Shown: one piece after another, positions 42,649 through 51,179 of the stretch
Numbering within the stretch: the stretch's first letter is position 1
Layout: the number at the start of each line of letters is the position of its first letter
Assembly: GCF_001439685.1 (NCBI RefSeq)
Contig: NZ_JYLH01000013.1
Span: 62,001-126,000 of the forward strand
Source: Pseudomonas libanensis
GTDB lineage: Bacteria; Pseudomonadota; Gammaproteobacteria; Pseudomonadales; Pseudomonadaceae
Reading direction: 5' to 3'
Length of the DNA stretch: 64,000 nucleotides
Program-made: the position numbers and the translations under genes
Notes under the pieces: model-generated
The model's input: only the letters and a program-made list of their open reading frames with translations
Database searches by the model: none
What the model was told of the DNA's origin: nothing

Positions 42649-42666
42649 TGTCACCACTTGGTGACA
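42649..42666. promoter_or_regulatory. 18-bp palindromic operator upstream of gtsA
   Basis: TGTCACCACTTGGTGACA (mirror TGTCACCAAGTGGTGACA) overlaps the stop codon of the isomerase gene, 103 bp before gtsA. The same site with one changed base lies before the isomerase gene (43993). Shared flanking sequence (GTAACnAAGGG) extends the match. GltR-2 is a plausible binder, but that is a guess. Confidence 0.65.
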
Positions 42667-43910
42667 TAACCACCCTGGGCTAAAGCGCTGGTCAGGCTGG
42701 GTGACAAGGGTAGCGCCGGCAGCATCACCGCTTGCCAGGCATGGTACAGGTCCGGTTTGCCACCCCAGATCTTGCTGCTGGGCTGGTTGTGGGGGCTGAG
42801 CTCGTGGTGCCAGCTGCCGTTGATGCGGTCGATAAAGTGGGTTTCGCAGAACTCCCAGAATCGGCGGTACCAGGTTTCGTAATGCAGCTCACCGGTACGC
42901 TTGAGCAAAGCTTGCGCGGCGGCACTGGCTTCGGCGTGGGTCCAGTGCAGACGCTCGCGCACCACCGGGCGATGGTTCCAGTCCAGGGTGTAGACGATGC
43001 CGGCAGCGCCATCCACCGCCCAGGCGTATTCACAGGCACTGGCAAACAGGTTTTTCGCGTCGCTTACCAGCCAGTCTGGCGTGCTGAGCCCTGCCTGCAA
43101 GCGCGAGGCTTCAAGGTGCAACACCAGCCGGGCCCATTCGAAACCGTGGCCGGGGGTGATGCCATAAGGGCGAAAGCCATCGGCGGGGTTGTCCTGGTTG
43201 TAGCCCGGCAGCGGCTTCCACTGCGCGTCGAAATGCTCGATCACCATGAACTGGCTGCCGGCGGCGTGGGTATGGATCACCCGTTCGACGATGCGCAGCG
43301 CGCGATCCAGCCAACGGGTATCTGCGGTGACGTCGGCCAGGGCCAGGAAGGCTTCCGTCGCGTGCATGTTGCTGTTCGCGCCGCGATAGGCTTCGACGCC
43401 GCTCCAGTCCTGGGCGAAGGATTCGAGCATGACGCCCTCCTCCTCGCTCCAGAAGAACTGGTCGATGATATGGATAGCGTCGGCCAATAAGGCCTGTGCA
43501 CCGGGCGCGCCGGCCACTGCGGCAGAGCTGGCGGCCAGGGCGACGAAGGCATGCAGGTAAGCAGCCTTGCCGGTGTTGCCATCAAGGGCTTCAGGTGCGG
43601 CGAACCAGCCACCGTGCTCACTGTCGCGCAGCGGGCCGCTGAGGGCCGTCACACCATGCGCCACCCACTCGGCGTAACCAGGCAGCCCCATGGCATGGGC
43701 CATGGAGAAGCTGTGGGTCATACGGGCGGTGTTCATGGTTTCGGCGTGGGCATTGGCCAGCAGTTGGCCTTTATCGTCCAGGTTGCCGAAACCTTCCGGC
43801 AGCCGCGATGCCTTGGCAAACGCCAGCAGGCGCTGGCCTTCGGCGGCAAGCCAGGCGTGATGGGCAGGTGCGTTCAGCCAACTGCTGGCAGGCAGTGGTT
43901 GGGTGGTCAT
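42651..43910 (-). CDS. AGE-family sugar epimerase/isomerase (mannose-isomerase-like)
   Basis: The 419-residue protein is an (alpha/alpha)6 barrel of the N-acylglucosamine-2-epimerase family: ARMTHSFSMAHAMGLPGYAE (about residues 62-81), WYRRFWEFCETHFIDRINGSWHHEL (about 345-369) and GHGFEWARLVLHLEASR (about 247-263, with a catalytic-type His). It resembles YihS/mannose isomerases that interconvert mannose, fructose and glucose. It stands at the head of the gts cluster and shares its operator and Crc motif, so it probably serves hexose use. The exact substrate is unproven. Confidence 0.85.
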   Translation of the reverse strand: MTTQPLPASSWLNAPAHHAWLAAEGQRLLAFAKASRLPEGFGNLDDKGQLLANAHAETMNTARMTHSFSMAHAMGLPGYAEWVAHGVTALSGPLRDSEHGGWFAAPEALDGNTGKAAYLHAFVALAASSAAVAGAPGAQALLADAIHIIDQFFWSEEEGVMLESFAQDWSGVEAYRGANSNMHATEAFLALADVTADTRWLDRALRIVERVIHTHAAGSQFMVIEHFDAQWKPLPGYNQDNPADGFRPYGITPGHGFEWARLVLHLEASRLQAGLSTPDWLVSDAKNLFASACEYAWAVDGAAGIVYTLDWNHRPVVRERLHWTHAEASAAAQALLKRTGELHYETWYRRFWEFCETHFIDRINGSWHHELSPHNQPSSKIWGGKPDLYHAWQAVMLPALPLSPSLTSALAQGGYVTKW

Positions 43911-43920
43911 GGGTGGCCCT

Positions 43921-43932
43921 TATTGTTTTTTG
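43921..43932 (-). promoter_or_regulatory. Hfq/Crc-type A-rich motif before the sugar isomerase gene
   Basis: Minus-strand AAAAAACAATAA lies 11-22 bases before the ATG and contains an AAnAAnAA match, beside the ribosome site AAGGG. Confidence 0.6.
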
Positions 43933-43992
43933 TGGGATGACCGGAGTCTAAACAAGGACGCGGGAGGGGCAAGTAACGAAGGGGAAAAGAAA

Positions 43993-44010
43993 TGTCACTA
44001 CTTGGTGACA
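43993..44010. promoter_or_regulatory. 18-bp palindromic operator upstream of the sugar isomerase gene
   Basis: TGTCACTACTTGGTGACA differs by one base from the site before gtsA. It lies 83 bp before the isomerase start, and the flank GTAACGAAGGGG is shared too. Confidence 0.65.
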
Positions 44011-44030
44011 ATCAATTTCCAAGTGAAAAT

Positions 44031-44069
44031 CCAAAATGTGGGAGAGGGCTTGCTCCCTCCCACATTTGG
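44031..44069. repeat. REP hairpin
   Basis: CCAAAATGTGGGAGAGGGC and GCTCCCTCCCACATTTGG form an imperfect hairpin around the TT centre. It lies between the isomerase promoter region and the end of the coiled-coil protein gene. Confidence 0.85.
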
Positions 44070-44095
44070 ATATCACTCACAGCCTATAACTGTGG

Positions 44096-44920
44096 TCATT
44101 GACCCAACGGAGTAATCGCCGCAGGCGCATTCAGGCGCTGGTTCAGATTCTGCACCTGACTCTGCAAGGTAGTGATATTACGGGTGGTCTGGATGCGGAA
44201 CACGTCGAACTCCTTGTTGGTCGGCGCATCGAGGTTGGCAGGCTGGTTTTCCTGGGCGCTCTTGAGTACCAGCATGTCCTGCTCGAGGCGGGTGATGGCC
44301 GCGCTTGGGTTGCCCTGCTTTTTCAAGGCCGCCACCTCGGTAGACAGGTCCTTGATCTCGCCTTGCGCCGCCTTGAGCGTAGCAACGGCATCGGTCAGGG
44401 CCTGCACCTCGCCTTGCAACTTGGCGTTCGCCGCCGTCAGTTCGGCGGTGCTGGCGGTCATCTGGGCCAGGCGGCTATCCAGTTCGGTAGCTTGGCCAGC
44501 CACGCCCAGCTGTTGCTTGCCCTGCTCCTGCAACTGGTCCTGCAACTGCTTGATCTGCAGTTTCAACGCTTCGCTGCCGTTGTTCACGTTGGCTTCGCTG
44601 GCTACCACCTTGCCGGAGATAGCCTGCAGGCGCCCCGCCGCCTCCTCGCTGATCCTTGCAAAGCTTTCCTGGGTAGCGACCAACTGCTGCCCCATCAGCG
44701 AAATCTGCTGGAAGCTCCACCAGGCGAGGCCAGCAAAGGCGATCAGCAATGCGCCGACCAACGCCCACAACGGGCCGGTGCTGGCGCTCTTGACCTTGAC
44801 CACGGGCGTCGCTCGCGAGCGCACCGACGTGGCGGGCGTCGGCACGAAATCATCGTCGTCCCCATGGTCGGCCCGCAGGGTGGGAACGTTGTCGAGATCA
44901 TCGTTTGCATCGTTACGCAT
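44096..44920 (-). CDS. Inner-membrane protein with long periplasmic coiled coil
   Basis: The ATG at 44920 has AGGGT upstream and gives 274 residues. Residues 1-45 are acidic and then Arg/Pro/Thr-rich (DDLDNVPTLRADHGDDDDFV). One membrane helix lies at about 52-72 (LWALVGALLIAFAGLAWW). Residues 80-260 form a heptad-rich coiled coil (AEGR, LQIKQLQDQLQEQGKQQLG, TAELTAANAKLQGEVQAL). Sometimes annotated as ATPase in Pseudomonas, without any P-loop here. Role unknown. It lies 127 bp downstream of the epimerase gene on the same strand. Confidence 0.75.
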   Translation of the reverse strand: MRNDANDDLDNVPTLRADHGDDDDFVPTPATSVRSRATPVVKVKSASTGPLWALVGALLIAFAGLAWWSFQQISLMGQQLVATQESFARISEEAAGRLQAISGKVVASEANVNNGSEALKLQIKQLQDQLQEQGKQQLGVAGQATELDSRLAQMTASTAELTAANAKLQGEVQALTDAVATLKAAQGEIKDLSTEVAALKKQGNPSAAITRLEQDMLVLKSAQENQPANLDAPTNKEFDVFRIQTTRNITTLQSQVQNLNQRLNAPAAITPLGQ

Positions 44921-45047
44921 GAATCTACCCTGAATCAATGAGATGGCTGGCTGCAAAGCCGAGCGGCAGGAGTATAAACCGTACTCCCGGCGCATGGATC
45001 GACCCGGAACCTGGAATTCGGTTCCCGGTGTGTTGCTGGTTATGAGC

Positions 45048-46046
45048 TTATTTGAAGCCCGGGTCCTGAGCCTTCCACCAGCTGCAGAACTCGTCGAGCG
45101 CGGCCCACAGGCTGACCTTGGGCTCGTAGTCGAGATAATGCCTGGCGCGGCTGATATCGAGGGTGAAATCCTTGTTCATCACCTGCATGCCCAGGCGCGA
45201 TAACGCCGGCTCCGGCCGCCCCGGCCACATGGCGCAAAATGCCTCATTCATGGCTGCCACGCTGTAGGACAAACCATAGGATCGATACCGGGTCACTTGG
45301 GGCAGCTCCATTTGTCGCATCACGTAGTTGACTACATCCCACACTGGCACCGGCGCACCGTTGCTGATGTTGTAGGCCTTGCCCAACGCCGAGCCGGGGG
45401 CGAGCAGGCTGCTGAGCAACGCTTCATTGAGATTATGCACGCTGGTGAAGTCGACCTTGTTCAGGCCGTCGCCCACAATAGCCAGGCGATTTTTGTGCTG
45501 CATTTTCAACAGGCGCGGGAAGATGCTCATGTCGCCGGCACCGGTAACGAAACGCGGACGCAGGGCCAGCACTTCAAGGCCAAACTCCTGGGCCCCGAAG
45601 ACTTTCTGCTCGGCCAGGTACTTGGTGGCGGCATAGGGATGCTTGAAGCGCTTGGGCACTTGCTCTTCAGTGAGCCCCAGGTGATCGCGACCATCGAAGT
45701 AGATCGATGGCGACGACAGGTGCACCAGGCGCCCGACACGCTGCTTGAGGCAGGCTTCGACCACGTTTTCGGTGACCAGCACATTGCCCTGGTGGAAGTC
45801 CTGGTATTTGCCCCACAGCCCGACGGCGCCGGCACAATGCACCACGGCTTCGACATCGCGGCACAGGTCGCGTACCAGGTCGGCATCATTCAAATCACCC
45901 TGGATAAACTCGGCACCACGCCGTACCAGGTGTTCCACACCTTCGGCGCGCCGCCCGTTGACCCGCACATCCAGGCCCTGCTCAAGGGCGAAACGCGCAA
46001 AGCGCCCGCCGATGAAGCCGCTTGCGCCGGTGACCAGAATTTTCAT
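45048..46046 (-). CDS. NAD-dependent epimerase/dehydratase, 3-beta-HSD/OleD-like ketoreductase
   Basis: The ATG at 46046 gives 332 residues: MKILVTGASGFIGGRFARFA (GxxGxxG), VHCAGAVGLWGKYQDFHQGN (about 69-88), the serine in HLSSPSIYFDG and the YxxxK pair in YAATKYLAE (about 138-146). WGKY and RPRFVTGAGDMSIFPRLLK resemble 3-beta-hydroxysteroid dehydrogenases and OleD, which reduces 2-alkyl-3-ketoacids. The natural substrate here is unknown. It follows argP on the same strand after 52 bp. Confidence 0.82.
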   Translation of the reverse strand: MKILVTGASGFIGGRFARFALEQGLDVRVNGRRAEGVEHLVRRGAEFIQGDLNDADLVRDLCRDVEAVVHCAGAVGLWGKYQDFHQGNVLVTENVVEACLKQRVGRLVHLSSPSIYFDGRDHLGLTEEQVPKRFKHPYAATKYLAEQKVFGAQEFGLEVLALRPRFVTGAGDMSIFPRLLKMQHKNRLAIVGDGLNKVDFTSVHNLNEALLSSLLAPGSALGKAYNISNGAPVPVWDVVNYVMRQMELPQVTRYRSYGLSYSVAAMNEAFCAMWPGRPEPALSRLGMQVMNKDFTLDISRARHYLDYEPKVSLWAALDEFCSWWKAQDPGFK

Positions 46047-46098
46047 GTAGTACTCCGTGTTCTTTCGTTTTTCATCGCTGTTGCCTTGACGCCTGCCG

Positions 46099-46992
46099 CT
46101 ACTCCAACGGCACCAACCATTGGCCACACGCCTGGGCCAGATGGTCTGTCAACAGGCCCAACAGCTGCCCGCCACTGCGCCAATGATGCCAGTACAGCGG
46201 CACGTCGATGGGCTTATCTGGCAATAACTCGACCAATGCGCCGGTTTCCAGCTGGTCACGCACCTGCAATTCAGGCACCAGGCCCCAGCCCAGACCGGCT
46301 TCCGTCAGGCGGATAAAGCCTTCGGATGACGGGCATAGATGGTGTTCGAAACCACCATTCACCCCGAGAGAAGCCAGGTAGCGGTGTTGCAGGAAATCAT
46401 CCGGGCCAAACACCAGCGCAGGAGTGCGCGCCAATTGATCGGCCCGCACGCCCTCGGGAAAATGCCTGGCAATAAAGGCTGGGCTCGCCAGCGCGCGATA
46501 ACGCATGGCACCCAGCAATAGACTACGGGCACCGGCCACCGGGCGCTCGCTGGCGCAGATACAGGCTGCCACTTCACCGGCACGCATGCGCTTGAGGCCT
46601 ACCGTCTGGTCTTCCACCACCAGGTCCAGCAGCAAGTGCTGTTCGGCGCAGAAGTCGCTGACGGCCTCTGCCCACCAGGTGGCGAGGCTGTCGGCATTCA
46701 GGGCGATGCGCAGGCGTTCGGGCATGCCCTCCTCGTCGAGGGCCGGCACCTGGCTTTGCAGGTCGCGCTCGAGCAAGCGCACCTGTTGCACATGGTTGAG
46801 CAAGCGCCGACCGATATCGGTGGGCGTCGGCGGCGAAGCGCGCACCAGCACCGGCTGGCCGATACGCGCTTCCAGCAACTTGATGCGCTGGGAGATGGCC
46901 GACTGCGACAGCCCCAATACATGGGCGCCACGTTCAAAGCCGGCCTGTTCCACCACTGCCGCCAGGGCAGACAACAATTTATAGTCGAACAT
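46099..46992 (-). CDS. argP: LysR-family regulator ArgP
   Basis: The 297-residue protein starts MFDYKLLSALAAVVEQAGFE. The helix-turn-helix is LGLSQSAISQRIKLLEARIG (about residues 27-46), followed by an effector domain with LNADSLATWW (about 97), the ArgP/IciA hallmark. ArgP activates lysine/arginine exporter genes, with lysine and arginine as opposing ligands. It is divergent from the LysE-type exporter gene across 100 bp, the classical argP-argO/lysG-lysE pair. Confidence 0.92.
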   Translation of the reverse strand: MFDYKLLSALAAVVEQAGFERGAHVLGLSQSAISQRIKLLEARIGQPVLVRASPPTPTDIGRRLLNHVQQVRLLERDLQSQVPALDEEGMPERLRIALNADSLATWWAEAVSDFCAEQHLLLDLVVEDQTVGLKRMRAGEVAACICASERPVAGARSLLLGAMRYRALASPAFIARHFPEGVRADQLARTPALVFGPDDFLQHRYLASLGVNGGFEHHLCPSSEGFIRLTEAGLGWGLVPELQVRDQLETGALVELLPDKPIDVPLYWHHWRSGGQLLGLLTDHLAQACGQWLVPLE

Positions 46993-47092
46993 CAGTTTCT
47001 CTAATGAGCGATCAGCAATATTGGTTTTTCTTATACAGGCACGATCCGCATCATAGCCAGCATCGTTTGAGCATTAACAAGGATCTTTCAGT

Positions 47093-47692
47093 ATGTGGCA
47101 GAGCTATATGAATGGATTGCTGGTGGCCCTCGGGCTGATCATGGCAATCGGAACGCAGAACGCATTCGTCCTCGCGCAGAGCCTGCGCCGCGAGCACCAT
47201 TTGCCCGTCGCGGCCTTGTGCGTGATCTGCGATGCGCTGCTGGTGGCCGCCGGAGTGTTCGGCCTGGCCACTGTCCTGGCCCAGAGCCCGATACTGCTGG
47301 CGGTGGCGCGCTGGGGCGGTGCGGCGTTCCTGCTCTGGTATGGCGCGTGCGCGCTGCGCAGGGCCTGTTCGAAGCAAAGCCTGGACCAGGGAGCCAACCT
47401 TAAGACCCGCTCGTTGCGCGCCGTCCTGTTGAGCGCGCTGGCGGTGACCCTGCTTAACCCCCATGTGTACCTGGACACCGTTCTGCTGATCGGCTCCCTG
47501 GGCGCGCAACAAACAGAGCCGGGCGCCTACGTGGCCGGCGCAGCCAGTGCATCGTTCCTGTGGTTCACCACCCTGGCGCTCGGCGCGGCGTGGCTGGCGC
47601 CCTGGCTGGCACGCCCGGCCACCTGGCGCCTGCTAGACTTGCTGGTCGCGGTGATGATGTTCACTGTGGCCTATCAATTGATCAGCGCCTGA
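47093..47692 (+). CDS. argO: LysE/ArgO-type basic amino-acid exporter
   Basis: The 199-residue protein has six membrane helices. GLIMAIGTQNAFVLAQSLRREH (about residues 14-35) is the LysE hallmark, with NPHVYLDTVLLIGSLG (about 123-138) and the end helix LLDLLVAVMMFTVAYQLI. It expels lysine and/or arginine across the inner membrane. AGGATC lies eight bases before the ATG. It is controlled by the divergent ArgP, and sodB follows. Confidence 0.9.
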   Translation: MWQSYMNGLLVALGLIMAIGTQNAFVLAQSLRREHHLPVAALCVICDALLVAAGVFGLATVLAQSPILLAVARWGGAAFLLWYGACALRRACSKQSLDQGANLKTRSLRAVLLSALAVTLLNPHVYLDTVLLIGSLGAQQTEPGAYVAGAASASFLWFTTLALGAAWLAPWLARPATWRLLDLLVAVMMFTVAYQLISA

Positions 47693-47870
47693 CAAATATT
47701 CCAAAACGCTCTGGAACCTCTATCCCACACAGTTGTTGCGTGGTTATGCCGCACCCCCGGTGCTATGATCGGACTCCTGCGCCGCAAAGAGTACAAACTC
47801 CCCGGCGCATGTCTGGCCGCCCGTGATCGGCCTTGCGCTCACCGCAACTGACCTGATTAGGAGAATCATC

Positions 47871-48467
47871 ATGGCTTTCGAATTGCCGCCGCTGCCCTAC
47901 GCACACGATGCCCTGCAGCCGCACATCTCCAAGGAAACCTTGGAATACCACCACGACAAGCACCACAACACCTATGTCGTGAACCTGAACAACCTGGTGC
48001 CAGGCACCGAGTTCGAGGGCAAAACCCTGGAAGAGATCGTCAAGTCTTCCTCGGGTGGCATCTTCAACAACGCCGCTCAAGTCTGGAACCACACCTTCTA
48101 CTGGAACTGCCTGGCGCCAAACGCCGGCGGCCAACCGACCGGCGCATTGGCTGAAGCCATCAACGCAGCGTTCGGTTCGTTCGACAAGTTCAAGGAAGAA
48201 TTCACCAAGACGTCCGTGGGCACCTTCGGTTCCGGCTGGGGCTGGCTGGTGAAAAAGGCTGACGGCTCCCTGGCCCTGGCCAGCACCATCGGCGCCGGCA
48301 ACCCGCTGACCAGCGGCGACACCCCGCTGCTGACCTGCGACGTGTGGGAACACGCTTACTACATTGACTACCGCAACGTACGTCCAAAGTATGTGGAAGC
48401 GTTCTGGAACCTGGTCAACTGGAAGTTCGTGGCTGAGCAGTTCGAAGGCAAGGCCTTCACTGCCTAA
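47871..48467 (+). CDS. sodB: Iron superoxide dismutase
   Basis: The ATG at 47871 is preceded by AGGAGAA and gives 198 residues. The metal ligands are seen in HHDKHHNTYV (His 27), QVWNHTFYWN (His 74) and DVWEHAYYIDYRN (Asp 157, His 161). NAAQVWNH and the glutamine-bearing region FNNAAQ mark the Fe type. It removes superoxide in the cytosol. It is followed by a strong terminator at 48486, then bifA, an order also found in P. aeruginosa (PA4366-PA4367). Confidence 0.97.
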   Translation: MAFELPPLPYAHDALQPHISKETLEYHHDKHHNTYVVNLNNLVPGTEFEGKTLEEIVKSSSGGIFNNAAQVWNHTFYWNCLAPNAGGQPTGALAEAINAAFGSFDKFKEEFTKTSVGTFGSGWGWLVKKADGSLALASTIGAGNPLTSGDTPLLTCDVWEHAYYIDYRNVRPKYVEAFWNLVNWKFVAEQFEGKAFTA

Positions 48468-48485
48468 ACAGCGCGTTCAGTAAAG

Positions 48486-48513
48486 AAAGCCCGGCGATTG
48501 CCGGGCTTTTTTG
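48486..48513 (+). terminator. Rho-independent terminator of sodB
   Basis: AAAGCCCGGC-GATT-GCCGGGCTTTTTT is a short perfect stem with a T tract, 19 bp after the sodB stop. Confidence 0.95.
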
Positions 48514-48577
48514 TGCTCGTCAGACAGACCGCCCAAAAATACCGGAACCCAACAGTAACAATTCACCACACATGCAG

Positions 48578-48597
48578 CAGGAGGAATAAACCTCCTG
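48578..48597 (+). promoter_or_regulatory. Hairpin hiding a strong ribosome site
   Basis: CAGGAGG-AATAAA-CCTCCTG is a perfect 7-bp stem 27 bp before the small ORF at 48624. It contains AGGAGG, but no start codon stands at the right distance, so it may be a regulatory hairpin or a remnant leader. Confidence 0.35.
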
Positions 48598-48623
48598 ATT
48601 AATTTTCAATGTGGAGAATGTCG

Positions 48624-48809
48624 ATGGATCCTATTTCGATGGCGGCAGGTGCTGCGGGTGCAGTCCCACTGGTAGCGGGCATTGTTGATAAAGGTCTGGA
48701 CGCGGCAAACGGCGCGATGGACCTTTGCAACAAAGCCATGGACATGGCCGGTGAAGGCTCGAAGATCGGTGGGGAAGAACAACAGCCCGAGGGCCAGGTC
48801 AACTTTTAA
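48624..48809 (+). CDS. Small hypothetical protein (61 aa)
   Basis: The ATG at 48624 has GGAG seven bases upstream; two other in-frame ATGs at 48609 and 48618 lack a well-spaced ribosome site. The product MDPISMAAGAAGAVPLVAGI is small, Ala/Gly/Met-rich with one hydrophobic stretch (residues 6-20), then VDKGLDAANGAMDLCNKAMD and an acidic tail. I do not recognise it. It lies between sodB and bifA, where P. aeruginosa, as far as I remember, has nothing. Confidence 0.55.
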   Translation: MDPISMAAGAAGAVPLVAGIVDKGLDAANGAMDLCNKAMDMAGEGSKIGGEEQQPEGQVNF

Positions 48810-49001
48810 TCGTCCCCAACTCGAAGGCGGATCTTCTCCGCCTTCTCCCCTGCCAGGCTTTCAGCCCCTCCCCTTCCTATAAGTTTGTCCAGCCAAAACC
48901 TCAATTGAGCCCAGTCCCCAATGTCCCTTTGACTGCCATCATCAGATTGCCAATACTCATGGCATATTGAAGGCCACCCGCATGAGACAAGGAATGCCCC
49001 T

Positions 49002-51053
49002 TTGAAGCTGGAACTCAAGAACAGCTTGTCGGTGAAGTTGCTACGGGTTGCGCTGCTGTCGGCCTTAATCGTGGGCGTGGCGCTGAGCGTGGCGCAGATC
49101 GTTTTCGATGCCTACAAGACACGCCAGGCCGTGGCCGGCGACGCCCAACGGATTCTAGACATGTTTCGCGACCCCTCGACCCAGGCCGTCTACAGCCTGG
49201 ATCGCGAAATGGGCATGCAGGTGATTGAGGGCCTGTTCCAGGATGACGCGGTGCGCATGGCTTCCATCGGCCATCCCAACGAGACCATGCTCGCGGAAAA
49301 AAGCCGCGCCTTGCAGCAGTCCCCCAGCCGTTGGTTGACCGACCTGATTCTCGGCCAGGAACGCACGTTCACCACTGCATTGGTCGGCAAGGGTCCTTAC
49401 AGCGAGTATTACGGCGACCTGAGTATCACGCTCGATACGGCCACCTACGGCAACGGCTTTATTGTCAGTTCGGTGATTATCTTTATTTCCGGCGTCCTGC
49501 GCGCGCTGGCCATGGGCCTGGTGCTGTATCTGGTCTATCACTGGCTGCTGACCAAGCCACTGTCACGGATAATCGAGCATCTGACCTCGATCAATCCCGA
49601 CCGCCCCAGCGAGCACAAGATCCCTCAGCTCAAGGGGCACGAACGCAACGAGCTGGGGCTGTGGATAAATACCGCCAACCAGTTGCTCGAATCCATCGAG
49701 CGCAATACCCACCTGCGCCACGAGGCGGAGTCGAGCCTGTTGCGCATGGCCCAGTACGACTTCCTCACCGGCCTGCCAAACCGCCAGAAGCTGCAGGAGC
49801 AACTGGACAAGATCCTCACCGACGCTGGCCGCCGGCAACGACGTGTAGCTGTACTGTGCGTGGGGCTCGATGATTTCAAGAGCGTCAATGAACAATTTAC
49901 CTACCAGGCCGGCGACAAACTACTGCTGGCCCTGGCCGACCGCTTGCGCGCCCACAGCGGCCGCCTTGGCACGCTCGCCCGCCTGGGCGGCGACCAATTC
50001 GCCCTGGTACAAGCCGATATCGACCAGCCCTACGAAGCCGCCGAACTGGCGCAAAGCATTCTCGATGACCTGGAAGCGGAATTCGCACTCGACCATGACC
50101 TGATTCGCCTGCGCGCCACCATCGGCATTACGCTGTTCCCGGAAGATGGGGACACGACCGAGAAGCTGCTGCAAAAAGCCGAGCAGACCATGACCCTGGC
50201 CAAGAGCCGCTCGCGCAATCGCTATCAGTTCTATATCGCCAGTGTCGACAGCGAAATGCGCCGACGCCGCGAACTGGAAAAGGATCTGCGCGAGGCCCTC
50301 GGCCGTGAGCAGTTCCACTTGGTATACCAGCCGCAGATCAGCTACCGCGATCATCGAGTGGTCGGCGTGGAAGCCCTGCTGCGCTGGCACCACCCTGAAC
50401 ACGGCCTGGTACCGCCGGATTTGTTTATTCCGCTGGCGGAACAAAACGGCACCATTATTCCGATTGGCGAATGGGTGCTGGACCAGGCGTGCCGGCAACT
50501 GCGCGAATGGCATGACCTGGGCTTCACTGAACTGCGCATGGCCGTCAACCTGTCCACCGTGCAATTGCACCACACCGAGTTACCGCGGGTGGTCAACAAC
50601 CTGATGCAGATCTACCGCCTGCCACCACGCAGCCTGGAGCTTGAAGTGACCGAGACCGGCCTGATGGAAGACATCAGCACCGCCGCCCAGCACCTGCTGA
50701 GCCTGCGCCGCTCCGGGGCGCTGATCGCCATCGACGACTTCGGCACTGGTTATTCATCCCTGAGCTATCTGAAAAGCCTGCCGCTGGACAAGATCAAGAT
50801 CGACAAGAGCTTCGTCCAGGACCTTCAGGATGACGACGACGACGCCACGATCGTGCGCGCCATTATCCAACTGGGCAAAAGCCTGGGCATGCAGGTGATT
50901 GCCGAAGGCGTGGAGACCGCCGAGCAAGAGGCCTACATCATCTCCGAGGGCTGCCATGAGGGCCAGGGCTATCACTACAGCAAACCCCTGCCGGCACGGG
51001 AGTTGGCCGCTTATTTGAAACAGTCCGAGCGCAATAACGCAGTGAGTCTCTGA
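49002..51053 (+). CDS. bifA: c-di-GMP phosphodiesterase BifA (degenerate GGDEF plus EAL)
   Basis: A TTG start at 49002 gives 683 residues, MKLELKNSLSVKLLRVALLS and onward. Membrane helices lie at about 13-35 and 150-185 around a periplasmic loop, followed by a HAMP-like linker. The GGDEF domain (about 250-410) has GGDQF instead of GGDEF. The EAL domain (about 425-675) keeps ALLRWHHP, NLS, EVTE, DDFGTGYSS, KIDKSF and EGVE. BifA degrades c-di-GMP and controls the switch between swarming and biofilm. The synteny with sodB and icmP supports the name. Confidence 0.9.
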   Translation: MKLELKNSLSVKLLRVALLSALIVGVALSVAQIVFDAYKTRQAVAGDAQRILDMFRDPSTQAVYSLDREMGMQVIEGLFQDDAVRMASIGHPNETMLAEKSRALQQSPSRWLTDLILGQERTFTTALVGKGPYSEYYGDLSITLDTATYGNGFIVSSVIIFISGVLRALAMGLVLYLVYHWLLTKPLSRIIEHLTSINPDRPSEHKIPQLKGHERNELGLWINTANQLLESIERNTHLRHEAESSLLRMAQYDFLTGLPNRQKLQEQLDKILTDAGRRQRRVAVLCVGLDDFKSVNEQFTYQAGDKLLLALADRLRAHSGRLGTLARLGGDQFALVQADIDQPYEAAELAQSILDDLEAEFALDHDLIRLRATIGITLFPEDGDTTEKLLQKAEQTMTLAKSRSRNRYQFYIASVDSEMRRRRELEKDLREALGREQFHLVYQPQISYRDHRVVGVEALLRWHHPEHGLVPPDLFIPLAEQNGTIIPIGEWVLDQACRQLREWHDLGFTELRMAVNLSTVQLHHTELPRVVNNLMQIYRLPPRSLELEVTETGLMEDISTAAQHLLSLRRSGALIAIDDFGTGYSSLSYLKSLPLDKIKIDKSFVQDLQDDDDDATIVRAIIQLGKSLGMQVIAEGVETAEQEAYIISEGCHEGQGYHYSKPLPARELAAYLKQSERNNAVSL

Positions 51054-51179
51054 CCGCGAAAAACGATACTGAATATTTCCCACGCATAAGCCTTTACACA
51101 AAATGCAAATCTTTCGCATTATGTCGCAGCTTTTGCGCTCACTGCGCGCCCTATTCACCACCGAAGCAGGATGTTCGCC

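Noticed and set aside
47779..47808. GCGCCG...CGGCGC pair upstream of sodB as a riboswitch
   Set aside because: Only six pairs with an 18-base loop and no expression platform; not enough to claim a structured leader.
49002..51053. BifA as an active diguanylate cyclase
   Set aside because: The signature is GGDQF, as in known BifA, while the EAL motifs are complete; it should act as a phosphodiesterase.
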